Positions 35,601 to 50,300 of a DNA stretch of 64,000 nucleotides are shown in pieces (the stretch's first letter is position 1; each line of letters begins with the position of its first letter). The notes beneath the pieces are model-generated. The model was not told where the DNA came from. It made no database searches and saw only the letters and a program-made list of their open reading frames with translations. Source of the DNA: Plazaster borealis (Eukaryota > Echinodermata > Asteroidea > Forcipulatida > Labidiasteridae). Made by a program: the position numbers and the translations under genes. The stretch is from contig CM037473.1 in the NCBI GenBank assembly GCA_021014325.1, positions 12,462,696-12,526,695 on the forward strand, in the 5' to 3' direction.

Positions 35601-38600
35601 TAAGAATCTATATGGAGAGGGGGGGCGGGTCTTGTAACTATTGCATTGGCTTACTTGCAGTTTATGAATTTGAAACTAAAATGCATGCTCAAGCCTCAGG
35701 AGTGGTAGGATCACATGGAGGTCAGGGTCCCAGTCTAGGCCATACCCCACCCCTTAAATAAAGGCACTGAACACGCTTGGTAATTGTCAAAGACCAGTGT
35801 TCTCACTTGGTGTATCCCAACTTATGCATAAAATAACAAGCCTGTGAAAATTTGGGCTCAATTGGTCATCGAAGTTGCAAGAAAATGATGAAAAAAAACC
35901 CACCCTTGTTGTACAATTGTGTGCTTTCAGATAGGATTAAAAACTTCTTGCAAGAAGTTTTTATTATTTTAGTGAGAAATTACCTCTTTCTCAAAAACTA
36001 CGTTACTTCAGAGGGAGTCGTTTCCTACAATGTTTTATACCATCAACAGCTCTCCGTTGCTTGTTACCAAGTAAGTTTTTATGCTAATATTTGTTTTGAG
36101 TCATTACCAAACGTGTACAATAAAGTTTAAACATATTTTGTGAGAATTCAAGATTTACTTATGAGGCTTTCAGAATTCTAGGCATCCACTATCAAGAACC
36201 ATGTTACACTACAGATAAACCCCAAGTTCTGTTTGATTTGGTTCTCACAAACCAACTAATTTCCTTAGTGTACAGGCTAGGCATGCATCTGATCAGCTGA
36301 TTTCCTCTGTCTTGTTTCGTTGTAGTGCAATTGAAAACTGAAAAACACTGTACAAAGTTTTATGTGTTATTCCTTTCACTTTTTTTCGCAATAGACTGTG
36401 CAAGTCTCGCGTGTATCAAACACGAGAAAACAACTCATATGAGGACTCTATTCTTTTATATGAAATCAAATCTTCTTTTTAGACTTATACACAAATCTTG
36501 AAAATAAAAATACCCATATCAATTTGTTGTAAATACAATTTCAATTTTCATATAATACAAATCAATTGTTAAAATTATCTTTGAAACAAAATTACAACTT
36601 GGGATGAGGATCCTTTTTTAAGAAACCCCATTTGCCAATCACACTCGAATTTGTGCGATCCCTTCCAAAGTTCTTAATTGTTTACAAAACCGGAAACGGA
36701 GATCAAGTGTTATTCTCAGGTTTTCATTGTTGATTTATTAAATATATTTTACTTTCACATACTTCATGGATAAATTTGACTTTCCCAACAATATAATATA
36801 ATTGTTATAGCCATAAACTTCGTTAAACTGAAGTATCTGAAGAAACAGAATTATGCACACGTAAAACTCAATATATATGGGACCAACTTGGTTCCGAAAG
36901 TTGAAATACGCTTGAGACTTCCAAAATCAATTTTTAAGTTGCATTTCTGTCGGGATGAGAATTTTCAGACTTTTATCTGAATTCAGAAATTTTAATGTCT
37001 GCCTTGTTGAAAAAAAGTAGCTGTTATTTTCTTCAGATATAAAGAAATCCTGCTCTTTTATCTACTTCTCTAGTGCTGTGGATACTGTTCACAGATTGGC
37101 TCCTTGAATTCCATAACTCCAGGGTGTACCAAAAAGTGGCAATACCATCATTTCAACATACCTCCTAAAATTTAGAACAAAGTTTCAGACTTTTTTATCA
37201 GCAGTGACTCTCTCACCCTCTCACCCCTGGTCTGTAATTAACAGATTCTATTTATATCGTCAAGTTTGAAAGAGTTTTAAGATTTTAATTTGTGCATTGT
37301 GTTTTAAAGTTGGTTTTCATTGGTTTTTCATTTGATTTTTTTTTCTTCAGGTCCTGATAACTGGCCTGAAATGTTTTCAGATTATTGCAGCAAGTCAAAC
37401 CAGTCACCAATCAACATTGTCTCTCAAAGTGCCGAGCGTAAAAACATCGGTGATCTAACACTGGTTGGATTTGGAAGCGACATACCAGAGGGGGCAGCAA
37501 TGGTAGTGGAGAATAATGGACATACTGGTAGGTGATCATTTTACTAGGAAGCCCGTTACTAGGGGTACGTTTTCGCGGTCGAAACCAATAACTGTTTCGG
37601 TTGAATTGGCCATCGGTTAACACCGGCCAATGACCGAAACAGTTATTGGTTACAGCCGCGAAAACGTACCCTAGGCTATCAAAAGATTATAATGATTGCT
37701 TAAAGGTTTACATGTATTATCTAAATAAAAGGGTAGGACTTGGGGAATCATAAGCCTATTACTGGAATGACTTTTTGGGTGCTGCCAAAGTTCTCATCAT
37801 TTCTCTGTCATACAAAAAAAGGATATGAATATTCTTGAATTGCTGGCCCTGGCAACTTCCTGGGAAATAGCTACTCCTACTTGGGAATAGGGTTAAGCTA
37901 GGTAACGTGGGGTTAGCATATCGAGTTTTCATTTTCCCCTGGAAAATAGCATGAAGTGTGAAAGGAACATGGGTTGGGGGTGGAGTTATAATTCCCCAGC
38001 AATATGTGGGGTTGCATTTCCTGGGAATTTGCTCTGTTCATGTAGTGTGAAAATGGTTTTAGTGTATTTTAAAACGTTGATCTTTCTATATAGGTAGTAG
38101 AATCAACAAAACAAAATTACTTAAATATTCATCGAGCAATCATGTTGCATATTGTCTCATTTCCTTAACGTGACTTGGCAACTGAGGGAGCCATCACTTT
38201 GTACGATAGCCAATCAGATCACGCAATTTTCTTGAGTGCGTTTTTGCGGTCGTAACCAATAACTGTTTCGGTTGACTTTGCCATTGGTTAATCACTGGTC
38301 GGTGACCGAAAAAGTTATTGGTTTCAGCTGCAAAAACTCACCCCTCCTAACCGCTAATTAGTGCCTTTATAACTCTCTCAAAAATTATAAATTTACCCCA
38401 TCCTTCTCGATAGTCCTTTTCCATTGCATTTTACGTCAGTTCAAAGGATCAACCTAGAAAATACTACTCCCCAAATTTTTTAGCCATATTATGTAATCTA
38501 TTTAAATACGTGTAATAGCTAAACGCAAACAAAATTATAGTAAGTAGTCTGGCAACTTAATTAAATTAAAATATTGTTATACCTGAATATTGGAATACTC

Positions 38601-41325
38601 CGTAAGGACATTTATGAATATTGTCAAAAAGTTGTATTATATTATTATTATTATTATTAGCTACAGTAAACGGATTCTGATTGAACCTGTCCCCGAAGAG
38701 TTAATGAATCAAGTGAACAAGTTGCCCACAAGCAATCGTTTAGCGATTCATAAAAACATGTTGTTTGTTCTTTCAAGGTCATTGGTAAAGCGTATCTAGA
38801 CACCAAATGTTCAACTTCTTACTCTAAAATTGAACGCTTGGAGCAAGTTTGACTTACAAATTGTTGTTTTATCTGCAAAGTACCCGGTGCAGCGGAACGG
38901 CTCCGCATAGATCAGCCTGCAGCGATTTAAATGCATGATGTTTTTTTTACAATGCTCTTTGATACAATATTTGTTTGGTTGGTAAAAAGCACCCATGGAG
39001 TGAACAAGTCTTTAGGGTTTAGTGTGAATTCCAGGTACAACTGTAGGCCAAATGAAAATAACTGTTTGTTTGCGGTAACATTCAGGGGAAAATAGAGTCG
39101 GTAGGTAGGGGGGAAAATGTTCTTTATAAAAAAACCACCAATATTTACTTTTTAACTTACTGGGGGAAATGAGGGTATAGGTAAATTATTTTGTTGAAAT
39201 TTTGCTTTTGTATATCACATGTGTCAATGCAAAATGTTATATCTCACATTAAAATGCTCCTTGCAAAAACATTTTATCTCAGTGCATACTTATTTTGTGT
39301 GTACATCCAAGCTATTTTAAGTGAGATAGAATGTTTGAATTTGAAGGATCTTTTCACCTAATCCATGTCCACTTGATATCAAACATGTTTGTATGACAAA
39401 TTTACATTTGTCATAATTATTACATTTAATCAAACAAGTGGGCGTGGCTTATGATGTCAATAACAAAAAAATGCCCAAGGGTTCCAAGCGGTCACCCATC
39501 AGATTCTGGATCTAGACACCTTCATGATCATTTCAGCAATAAAATTGCATTAGTACCCTACTTCATGGTCATTCCATTATTTGTATTCATATCCACTTGA
39601 CTTTGTAGTCAATGGGAAACCTTTGTAAGGGACATCACCAAGGCTGAACACAACAGAGGTCATTGCCCCCATGGCGTCTTGTGTACTACAAGGGCAGTAA
39701 TCTTCCTACTGTATTTCCTAGGCTATATTAAAGCCCACTCTACAGATTTTATTGGGTGGAAGGAAAACCTCATTTTTAACATGATAGAGAAAGGGTCCTT
39801 TCTGTATGTTCACACTAATACAATTATGATGTTTCAGTAAAGGCTAAGGGAAGAATGCTGTGATAATCTGGGCCCAGTTTCATGGCTTTGCTTACTGTCG
39901 AATTCTGCGCTTATCTCACCATTCTCCGCTTACTGTGCAAGCGCCAAATTTCTGCGCTAGCTGTGTACAACAACAACAACAACAGCAGCAGCAGCTGCAA
40001 CAACAACCACAACAACAACAACAGCAGCAGCAGCAGAAGAAGAATGCTTAGTAATGTGGAGTACGCACGCGCTTGGGCAAATGCTTGACGTAAGCGAGGA
40101 ATTCCCTGCTTCCGTATAAAGCGGCGATTCTTTGCTTACGGTAAGCAGAGCCATGAAATTGGGCCCTGCTCATTATAAGGAAGATCTTCCAAGTTATTTA
40201 AACCCCTTTGCTGTGGATAATTTGGCTTTGTTAAGATGTGTTATCTCTCTTTTTTACTCAGTCAGTTTCCCTTGTGGTTTATTTCTTTTTTTTTACACTT
40301 AACCTTTTTGGGGGAATCCTAGATTTATCATGAGACAAGGTCTTTGCCGTTCATATTAATATATGATTATAGTAAATTGTCAGGATAGCAGTGTTTCTAG
40401 TTTAGTGTCATGTTGCATTCATCCTTCCCCATGACAGTGATCAGTTTCATGGGGGGTGCTCCTCTGGTCCTTTGCCTATCCTTTAATCCCCTCGCAATAT
40501 GAAGTGCTGGCTTTGCCTGTGTGGTGGGTTATCGGTTCGAAAACCTCAAGCCTTTGAAGCCATTGTTCCTTTGAGCAGCCACACTTTCTCTTATTCATAA
40601 TAACACAGAGACACGTATTGTGTTTAGGAGATAAGCGAAGCACTATGTGGGTGTGTGTGTGTGTGTGTGAAACACTAGAACTAACTCTATTCATAATTTC
40701 TCCTCTATTTAAACCTCCCCCTACCACACCCTGATTACGTAATCAACATTCTTGTACCACAATGCGCTCCCCGCATTTCTAAGGACAACTATTTCCTGCT
40801 ATTCTATGGTCTCCAAAATCCCCCTGGCTTGGTGCTCCTTCAAAAGTTTCCCATAGACTTTATTTAAGATTTTCCAATGGAAGGGCCCTTTGCAAAATGA
40901 AAATGGCCTTGCCCTCTCAAAGATGAAACTGCAGGTCTGCCCCCCCCCCCAAGTCATACTCTTTGTATGACCATGAAAATGATGACAACTGTGGCCGGCC
41001 CCTTTAAAGACATGAAAGTAAAGTTGAGAAACCTTGAAGTAGACATTAAGTCTACACTATGGAATGGCGAACACATGCATTATTAACAAAATAATGCTGA
41101 CCGTACTATGAATTATCCAAGTGGAATTTTTTTGTTTTTATTATTTATGACAACATGCATGTTCAAAAACCTCAAGCCATTGAAGCCATCATTGTTCCTT
41201 TGAGCAGCCACACTTGATGAGCCTGGAATGACCTGTTACACTGTATCTTTGCTTTCTCTTATTCAACACAGAGACATGATTGTGTTTAGGAGATTAGCGA
41301 AGCACCTGAGTAGGGCCTATGTGTC

Positions 41326-41360
<35 letters not shown>

Positions 41361-44300
41361 ACTAGAACTAACTCTATTCATAATTTCTCCTCTATTTAAA
41401 CCTCCTGCCACCACACCCTGATTACGAAATCAACATTCTTGTACCACAATGCGCTCCCAAGGACAACTATTTCCTGCTATTCTATTCTATGAAACACAAT
41501 TTTTAATACACAATACACAATTTTTAAAGGCGTACGTGGTCTCCAAAATCCCCCTGGTCTTGGGCTTGGTGCCCCTTCAAAAGTTTCCCATAGACTTTAT
41601 TTAAGATTTTCCAATGGAAGGGCCCTTTGTAAAATGAAAATGGCCTTGCCCTCTCAAAGATGAAACTGCAGGTCTGCCCCCCCTCCCCCAAGTCATACTC
41701 TTTGTATGACCATGAAAATGATGACAACTGTGACCGGCCCCTTTAAAGACATGAAAGTAAAGTTGAGAAACCTTGAAGTAGACATTAAGTCTACACATTG
41801 GAATGGCGAACACATGCATTATTAACAAAATAATGCTGACCGTACTATGAATTATCCAAGTGGAATTTTTTTGTTTTTATTATTTATGACAACATGCATG
41901 TTTGAAAAACCTCAAGCCATTGAAGCCATTGTTCCTTTGAGCAGCCACACTTGATGAGCCTGGAATGACCTGTTACACTGTATCTTTGCTTTCTCTTATT
42001 CAACACAGAGACATGTATTGTGTTTAGGAGATTAGCGAAGCACCTGAGTAGGGCCTATGTGGCCTCTGTGTGTAGTGTGTGTGAAACATGCTAGAACTAA
42101 CTCTATTCATAATTTCCGAACCTCCCACTACCACACCCTGATTACGTAATCAACATTCTTGTACCACAATGCGCTCCCCGCATTTCTAAGGACAACCATG
42201 GAGCTATAGCTCCATGGGACAACTAATACCTGCTATTCTATGAAACACTGGAAATGTCTATTGTATTCAGGTTTACAAGTATCTTTTCATACCTACCTTG
42301 AGCAGACCTTATTACAGTGGTACCACTGAAAAAACAGTGGTATCAGTGTAAATACCGCTTGTTTAATTAACCGTCCAAAGTTTCCAACATTTTTGAGGTC
42401 GTACAGAGAGGACTACTTCTGAGGACCATCCTCCCTCCCCAAAATCTTTCTTTCATAACTGATGCACATTATTTAAATATCAACATTTTACACACTTTAA
42501 GATTTTCCAATGGAAGGGCCCTTTGCAAAATGAAAATGGCCTTGCCCTCTCAAAGATGAAACTGCAGGTCTGCCGCCCCCCCCCCCTCCCCCAAGTCATA
42601 CTCTTTGTATGACCATGAAAATGATGACAACTGTGGCCGGCCCCTTTAAAGACATGAAAGTAAAGTTGAGAAACCTTTAAGTAGACATTAAGTCTACACA
42701 TTGGAATGGCGAACACATGCATTATTAACAAAATAATGCTGACCGTACTATGAATTATCCAAGTGGAATTTTTTTGTTTTTATTATTTATGACAACATGC
42801 ACAAAAACGCTCAGTATAGCTGCATTAGAGCATGAGACAAGAGAGACATGACCTTTGATAAATAGCATTGTAATGTTATTAGGATGGCCAGATAGACATT
42901 ATTAGTTATCACACAAGGCGAGTGGAATACAAAAAAGTATAGGCCTTCTGCGTCCCATATCCAACGAGGATGAGTTGGACATGGCATGGCGCAGTCGCGC
43001 TATATTTTAACGTATTCAGTGAGCTCCCGTGTGATAAACTTGACGCATAGCTTAAAATAGCGCAAAATGCAGAGTCAGAACAGCGCGTAAAAGAACATGG
43101 TTTGATATGGGCTGAATGTAGATTTATATCACACTCTTGTTGCTATGGATCGACCAATCAGAATCAAGGATTCAAGTTGGCTTGGAAGATAATTCGTCCA
43201 CCCATGGCTTTTGAATGGACTTATGGGTTCATTCATCCCCACAGTGAACCACAACAAATTGGCATGTTGTATAATTTATTCATCCCAACATCCTGACCAT
43301 CAACTGTTGCTGTAGACCAAATTCATTGTTGTTCAGATAGTTTTCAGGGATTAAATTGAAAGAAAATTCTGAAAAGACCAATCGGGGCTTATTTGTTGTA
43401 GCGCCAAACTTTCAGTGGACTGGAAGTATTGTCAACTAATTATGTTCGGACGGTCCATGGATCTGTGAAGGATTGTTGAACTTACATTTTGAATTTCACT
43501 TTCAAAAACATCTAAATCAGGAAACCACTATTTTGAAATGAGGTACTTACTTATAAACATGGAAAATTATTAATTAGTTTACAAAAACGGATTTTCTTCC
43601 AATATGGAATGCTCTGCATTGATAAAGTTTTTAGTCTATGAAGTTGTTTCAGTTTTACCATGTTGTTTCACACTCTGGTAATTTTGCATCTAACTTCACC
43701 AGCTAGGTTGGCGACACACAGTTGCTTGGAAAGTTTCCTCTTTGGCTTGGAAAGAGCTTGGGTGTTTACCTTATGGTGTTGTATTTTGTGAGGAAGGGTC
43801 CAAGTAAATCACTCAAAGGAGTTATAGTTTTGGTTAATAAGATTTCAAAGCAGTCATTCAATTCAATATAATCTTATTTACGTCATCACAGTTTACAAAT
43901 AAAAAGTGAAAAATCTTTTGCTGCTGGTGCACCAAACATTTAAATTCAATACAACACATACACAATATTGTAAAGGGAACTTAAATGGGCATGATCAGAA
44001 AAGGTATGGACTGGACTAAGTTATAAACCTCCATACCCACAGGAAAAACTAATTATAAGTTACATCTGTAAGAAATTGTTACAAAACTTGACTTAGTGCA
44101 GGCTATACAATGAACCTTGACCAACTGCAACAATACTGTTAGACCATGATAGACTTGTGTTCTGGATTCATAGATGATCTATCAGGAACAAAGTGACCCA
44201 GTGGCGCTGTCTGGGTTCATTGTACTGTATTCAAAGTCATCCATTCACAGCAAATCCAGGATAATTTGTGCAAAATTGCAAGACACGTTACATGTTGGCA

Positions 44301-47300
44301 GCGCTAAAATCTTCTTCTTTTTTTTGGGGGGGCCGGGGGTGCACATTTTTTCTTGGGGGCACGTCTTGCCAATTAAAACTGTAGTTTCCGCTTACATTTC
44401 TCTTTAATACAAACTCCTTTTCAGCACTCTTATTGTGCCATTTACTATTTTTATAAGATAATCTGACGTTATTAATTTTCATTTTCAGAAAAGTGTTTCT
44501 TTTCAATTTGTCTCCATTTTTGTTTCCCACAGTCGAAGTGGAACTCACCGGCGGTGATTACTTGGTGAGCGAGGGTGGGCTGGAGGCGGATTCATACAAA
44601 GCTGTTCAATTTCACTTCCACTGGGGAAACGGCAACACCGTTGGGTCTGAACACACAGTGGATGGCAAGCAGTACCCAGCAGAGGTAAATTTCAGTGTTA
44701 CACCTGTCTTTTTGTTCCATTTCAGGATTGTCCTACTTTCCTTGTCAATAACGAGCAAACAGGGTTGGGCAAAAAGAGCAACGATACCATTGGAGTGAAG
44801 TTCTTGTTTCACCTGTAGTAAGAATAATAATAATAGGAATTAAGAGTTCCTTAAACTGTTTAAGAGATGAGGCATTCCGGATGGAAATTGGTAGAGAATT
44901 CCAAGTTCGGGATCCGCAATGGACAAAAGCACAGTCCCCTGTACTCCTGATAGTGCGAGGGATAACCAAATTGGACTCCGAGCGGAGACCTTGTCGTTTG
45001 GGTTGGCTGAGGTCGAGAACATAAGAAACTTAAGATGGAAATTTGTTGCTCATGCTTTTGTCTGTTAATTGGGAGTCGGGGAAGACCAGCAAGTAAAGGT
45101 GTGGCATGAGAGTGCTTTGACCTCTGGTGGATCAGGCGAGCCGCTTTGTATTTAAACCGCAAAGTTTGCAAGAAAGTAAGATTGATAAATTGTTGTATTG
45201 TAATTTAGCCTTTGAGAAAGACTATGTTTGGGTCGAAACATGAGGCCATTAACAATCTATTGCATTTATACCATCGGTCATTTAGGTTGGTAAGCAGTTT
45301 GAAATTTTTTCTCAATTACAGATGCATATTGTTTGCTACGACACAAAGTATGCTTCCCTGTCTGAGGCGGCAGGCAATGCAGACGGATTGACTGTGCTAG
45401 GATTTCTCCTTGATGTAAGTCCTTTTTATTTTTAGAACCACATGAAAACACTATATTTATTCAATTTGTTTATTTGCATTTCAAGTTTGGAGGAATTGGG
45501 GTGCGTTTTGGGGGAGCAAGTTTTCTTGGACAGCAGGGGAAGGCAGGGTTTGCTCCAAACTTTTTCAGTGACTGGCCAGCAGGGCCAGTTAGCTTGTCAT
45601 TTTCACTAGTCCATCACCTTTTTCACTAGTCCATCTTTCAAATGAAATAAGGATGCTTTTCAACACTGAACTAGACAGTCGGACCACTTGGAGAGAATTT
45701 TGAACTGGCATTTGGCCAGCGGACCACTGTTATGGGAAAGGGATCTATTGTAAAGTTGCACATATCAGATGAACTGTGTATAGTTTTTCTTCCATTATTC
45801 AGGAAAAGTGTATTGTGTATTTCCAAGTATACTTGTATGTCTGCTAAGCTGAAGGAAAATCAACTGCAAAAAAAATCAGTTTAAAAATGAATGCATTCTG
45901 CTGACTCTTCCAGTCATGATGTAAACCTCATTTGTATTTATTTAAAGTATTGTTGGGGGGGGGGGGGGCTAGCAATAAACTACACTCAATCATGGAGGCT
46001 ACTTCCATGACCCAATAAACTCCACCAGTACCCTCTGACCATCTGCAATAAACTACCAACAAAGAGGTAACATATTATTCATATATTTATACCTAAAATT
46101 TCCTAAGTTAACATGATAAAGGTCAGTGAATTTTAACAATTTTAAATTTGCAAATAGAGGCCCAGAGTGTTCACATTAACCAGTTTTAGAAATTACTTGA
46201 ACTGCACGTTTCTGGAGAGTAAGCAGTTTGTTGGCCACCCCAAGTCAAATTTGAGTAATTTAAATATGGTAAAATAAAAGAGTTGTACAAGGTTAGTAAT
46301 ATGCTACTTGGAAGAAAATATTTTAGTTATATGGTAGACAGGAATGAGTCCAATCCCTTTCAAGAAAATAATCAATGGTGGCCTTAACAGCTTATTGATA
46401 TTTTATTATTTGTACAGTTTGTACAAAGGAGAGTTTCAGGGTTGAGTTATATAATCCTATAAAGTATTTCCTGTTGGACTCTTACATCACAAATTCTTTG
46501 TAAAGTCCATATGCTTTAAAAACAGTCAGTAATGAAGTGTGATTCCAATGGGAATGGGATACTTAGTACTTTACTTACCAACCGTAGGCATCTTAAGTCT
46601 AGTCGTCTACACTCACAACAACAACAACAACCCCCCCCCCCCCACCCCCGGTCACCTTAGGCAACTTTGTCTTTGTGAAAGCCTCAGCACGAAGCCGATC
46701 TCAAAATAATTTGAAAGAGAAAGGGTGGATCCATAGAGATGGTCCTTTCTCTATGGTGGATCTTACCACTGGTGCTAAAATATTTAATAGACTGTGCAAG
46801 TGTCGCGCATATTTGAACTTCCGGGACCATTGTGGTCCCAACCATATGGAGATTTACGTGGGCACGATTTTGTTTTGTCAATTATTTTAGTTTAACGAGG
46901 TATATGCCCGTGAAAAATATACATATGTTGTTGGGAATGTAAAACTTAGTTATAAAAAAATATGAAAGTAAAATCATTTCAACAATATAATGAAGAAAAC
47001 CCGATAATTAAACTTGACCTCAACTTCCGGTTGCTGCAAAAAATGAAGAATTTTGTGGTCACCTCCGATCACAAAACTTATGTAAACGCTTGTTTTAGAT
47101 GAGCGATGTTAATCGCCAGATACTGTAATCGCAACGCGAAGCCTTTTCATAGCAGTCTATGGTTGTTTAGGCATCAGCGTCCTCTATAAACTGTGTCAAA
47201 CGTTAATTTTACGCCCGTGTGACCTTCGCGAATCCACGTAAGTGGTTTCTGAAAAGTTAAGATCGAATAAGCATCCTTGTCCCAGAGTTTTAATTTTTGC

Positions 47301-50300
47301 TTCACTAATAATTAACACATTATTTGTGTATTTATTATAAAAACTAAAACTGATTTTATTAACATGTAATGGGTATTTTTGTTTTTCAGATTTCGTCATT
47401 AGATATAATTTAAAACAAAGATTTGATTTCAGAGAAAATAATGTTCTTCTATTGACGTGTTTTCTCGTTCCGATACGCGCGAGACTTGCACAGTCTATGG
47501 TTCCATTATGCAACCCTTTCAAAATGGAGTTGGAAGATCAAAAATGCCAAAAACATCTACATGAAGACTGCCCATGTGCTTGTGTAGAAAATAAGTGTTT
47601 GAGTTTTCAGATGACACTGAGGCTGTGTCCGAATGGGCGGCTATACCGCTACGGCTATGGCTGTATCTCCTCGTCATCATGTGTTGAAGTACATAAGTAC
47701 AGGATGTCCTTAGCAACACCCTTAGCAACAGTTGTAGCCGTTGATGTAGCCGCCAATTTGAATACAGCCTTTAGCGTATTAATCTTTAACCTGGTTGTTT
47801 ATTGATCGACCAGTTTGACTTTTGTATTAAATACCAACAAAAATTAAAACTCTTGCTCTAAACAATTTAGTTAGATTGGTCTCTGAACACAAGGTGCTGT
47901 TTTGTAAAAAAATGTGCTTCAGACCAATTCAGTCACCTGTGATTGTTTATGTCAAAATAATTTGGTAACGAGGGTTAAAGGAACCAGACCATTCAGGGTC
48001 AACTGGTTCCCCAGCATTTTCAATGGTCCAAATAGGGATGCTTTTTAACACTAAACTGTAGTCAGCCGGACCACTTGGAGAGATTTTTGACTGGTTCTCA
48101 GGTCTTTTACCTAGCATTTGGCCAGCAGACCACTGTTAAGAGAAAACGCTGCCATTTCCCCTTCCAGCCTCAGTTTGACAATTGATTTGTATGAGGGGAA
48201 AAAACCCCAAGATGGTACACAATGATAAAAGCTAAGGCCACATCCGAATTAATGGCCATGGAAGAGTACCACAAAGTCCTATTATAATTAAGGCTTCGAC
48301 ATTGTTGGTGCTGCCAAACATGGAGGAAGGAAGAGCCATGTGCCAAACAACTGTAGTCAAAGTTTCTCAATTCATTATTCATTTTTTTTTTTTTTTATTT
48401 TTTTTTTTTATCCCGGGGGATAATGGTTTATTTACGACATTTCACAAAATCATACATCAGATCGTTGAAACATACATATGATAAATGTGAAAGCAAGACA
48501 CAGCGTTTTTAAAAGAGAATTAACACTTATAACATTAATCTTGAAAAAGAACAGAGAAGAAATCCCATTTATGATAGAAACTGGCCAACTTATTGTTGCA
48601 GGTGTAAATAAATTTTTCCATGGCATAATAATTTTTGAGTTCTGTTTTGAATATTAAGAAGGATGGTCTGTTCTTAGACATTTTCCTTTTGTAAATATGA
48701 AAATTGTGCCTAGAATTCTATGAATTAGTCTGTACTGGAACCATCTCAGTCTAGTGTCTATTGTGCAGTTGAAAGGAATATTAAAAATTAACGACCATTT
48801 AGAAAAACTATAGTCTATTTGCAAACTAAAGTTCCACTTAGGAATAAATGTATAAGTGACTTTCCTGGAGGAGGTCAAGACCTGTAAGATTCTGCTGGAG
48901 CCTTTTTTGTCCCTCAAAAGGGTCTTGAAATTGAATGGAATAAAAGGAAGGTGAACAGTTCCTTTCGTAAAAGGCAAAATGTTAGGAAAAGCAGACTTGA
49001 TGGCCCTGACCACACCCCCATATTCCAAAAAAATAATTTTAATATGAAATTTATTTCTAAAACCATTCAAGGACAAAAAAGTCCCGGTATCATCGACAAG
49101 GTTATAGATATAATTGACTCCTGCCGACTCCCAACGTTTGAAATAGAAGCATTTTTTATCAACCTTAATTTTGTCATTGTGCCACAGAGTATTGGTCAAT
49201 ATTTCTTCAGCGGTTTCTGGGCTATGTGCCATGGTGAATTTTGACCAGGATGTAAAGACATTTCTCCAAAAAGGGTTCCCATACGGAGTTTTTTTATGTG
49301 CATAAAGTAATTTCAGGGAACCACCTTCAATACTGGACAATCCAGAAATGTCCATAATCTTGTGAAATAAATGAACCCATCCACAACCATTGTCAGAAAT
49401 TAGGAGTCTGCGGAGCCAAGTTATTTTAAGAGCGTTCGTATATTCACGAACATCTATCATGCGGAGCCCGCCTTGGCTGTAATCTTGAACCATTTGATTT
49501 CTGCTAACCCGGTCATGTCCCCTCCAAATAAATTTAAATAACATAGAGTTTAATTCGTTAATAATATTAACAGGCGGATCAGGGATAGTTAAAATAAGAA
49601 AAGTAAGCTTAGACAAAAGTAAAGATTTGGCAACCGTGATTCGGCCAAGCACCGTAAGATTCCTTTTGGACCAACTCGAAATCAGGTTACGTAATGATAG
49701 TCGTGTTGTAATTGAGTAGAACCATGGAATGCAGATCAATGGAAAACTGAATACCAAGTATTTTAAAAGTTTCTAAAGGTTCCACCCAGTGGGCATTGAT
49801 CTCTTCGCCTATCTTGCCATCTTGACCTTTCTTTGACCCTATCCAAACCACATTAGTTTTATCTACATTGACTTTTAGTCCGGACATATTGGCAAATGCT
49901 TCGAGGATGTTAAATGCAGTAAGCATAGATTTAGCTGAACCATCGAGAAATAAAACAGTGTCATCGGCATACTGGGATAATCGAAACTCTTTACCGGCTA
50001 CCTTAATACCTTTTAAGTCTTCATCCTTATCTATCATCATAGCAAGAACTTCAACACACATAATAAATAAATAGGGGCTTAGACCATCACCTTGCCTGCA
50101 GCCCCGTTCTATATTAAATGATTCTGAAAGAAAACCATTCACCAAAATCGAAGACGAGGCCTGGTTATAGAAGAGGTTGATCCGCTTTTTTATGGATGCA
50201 CCAAAGTTGAATTTATCAAGAACTTTGAAGATAAACTCATGTGATAGTGAATGGAAAGCTTTTTCAAAATCAATTGAAATTAATTGACCAGGAATGTTAT

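Noticed and set aside
39860..40051. Poly-Gln protein frame
   Set aside because: The whole frame lies in a foldback element with a CAA/CAG microsatellite.
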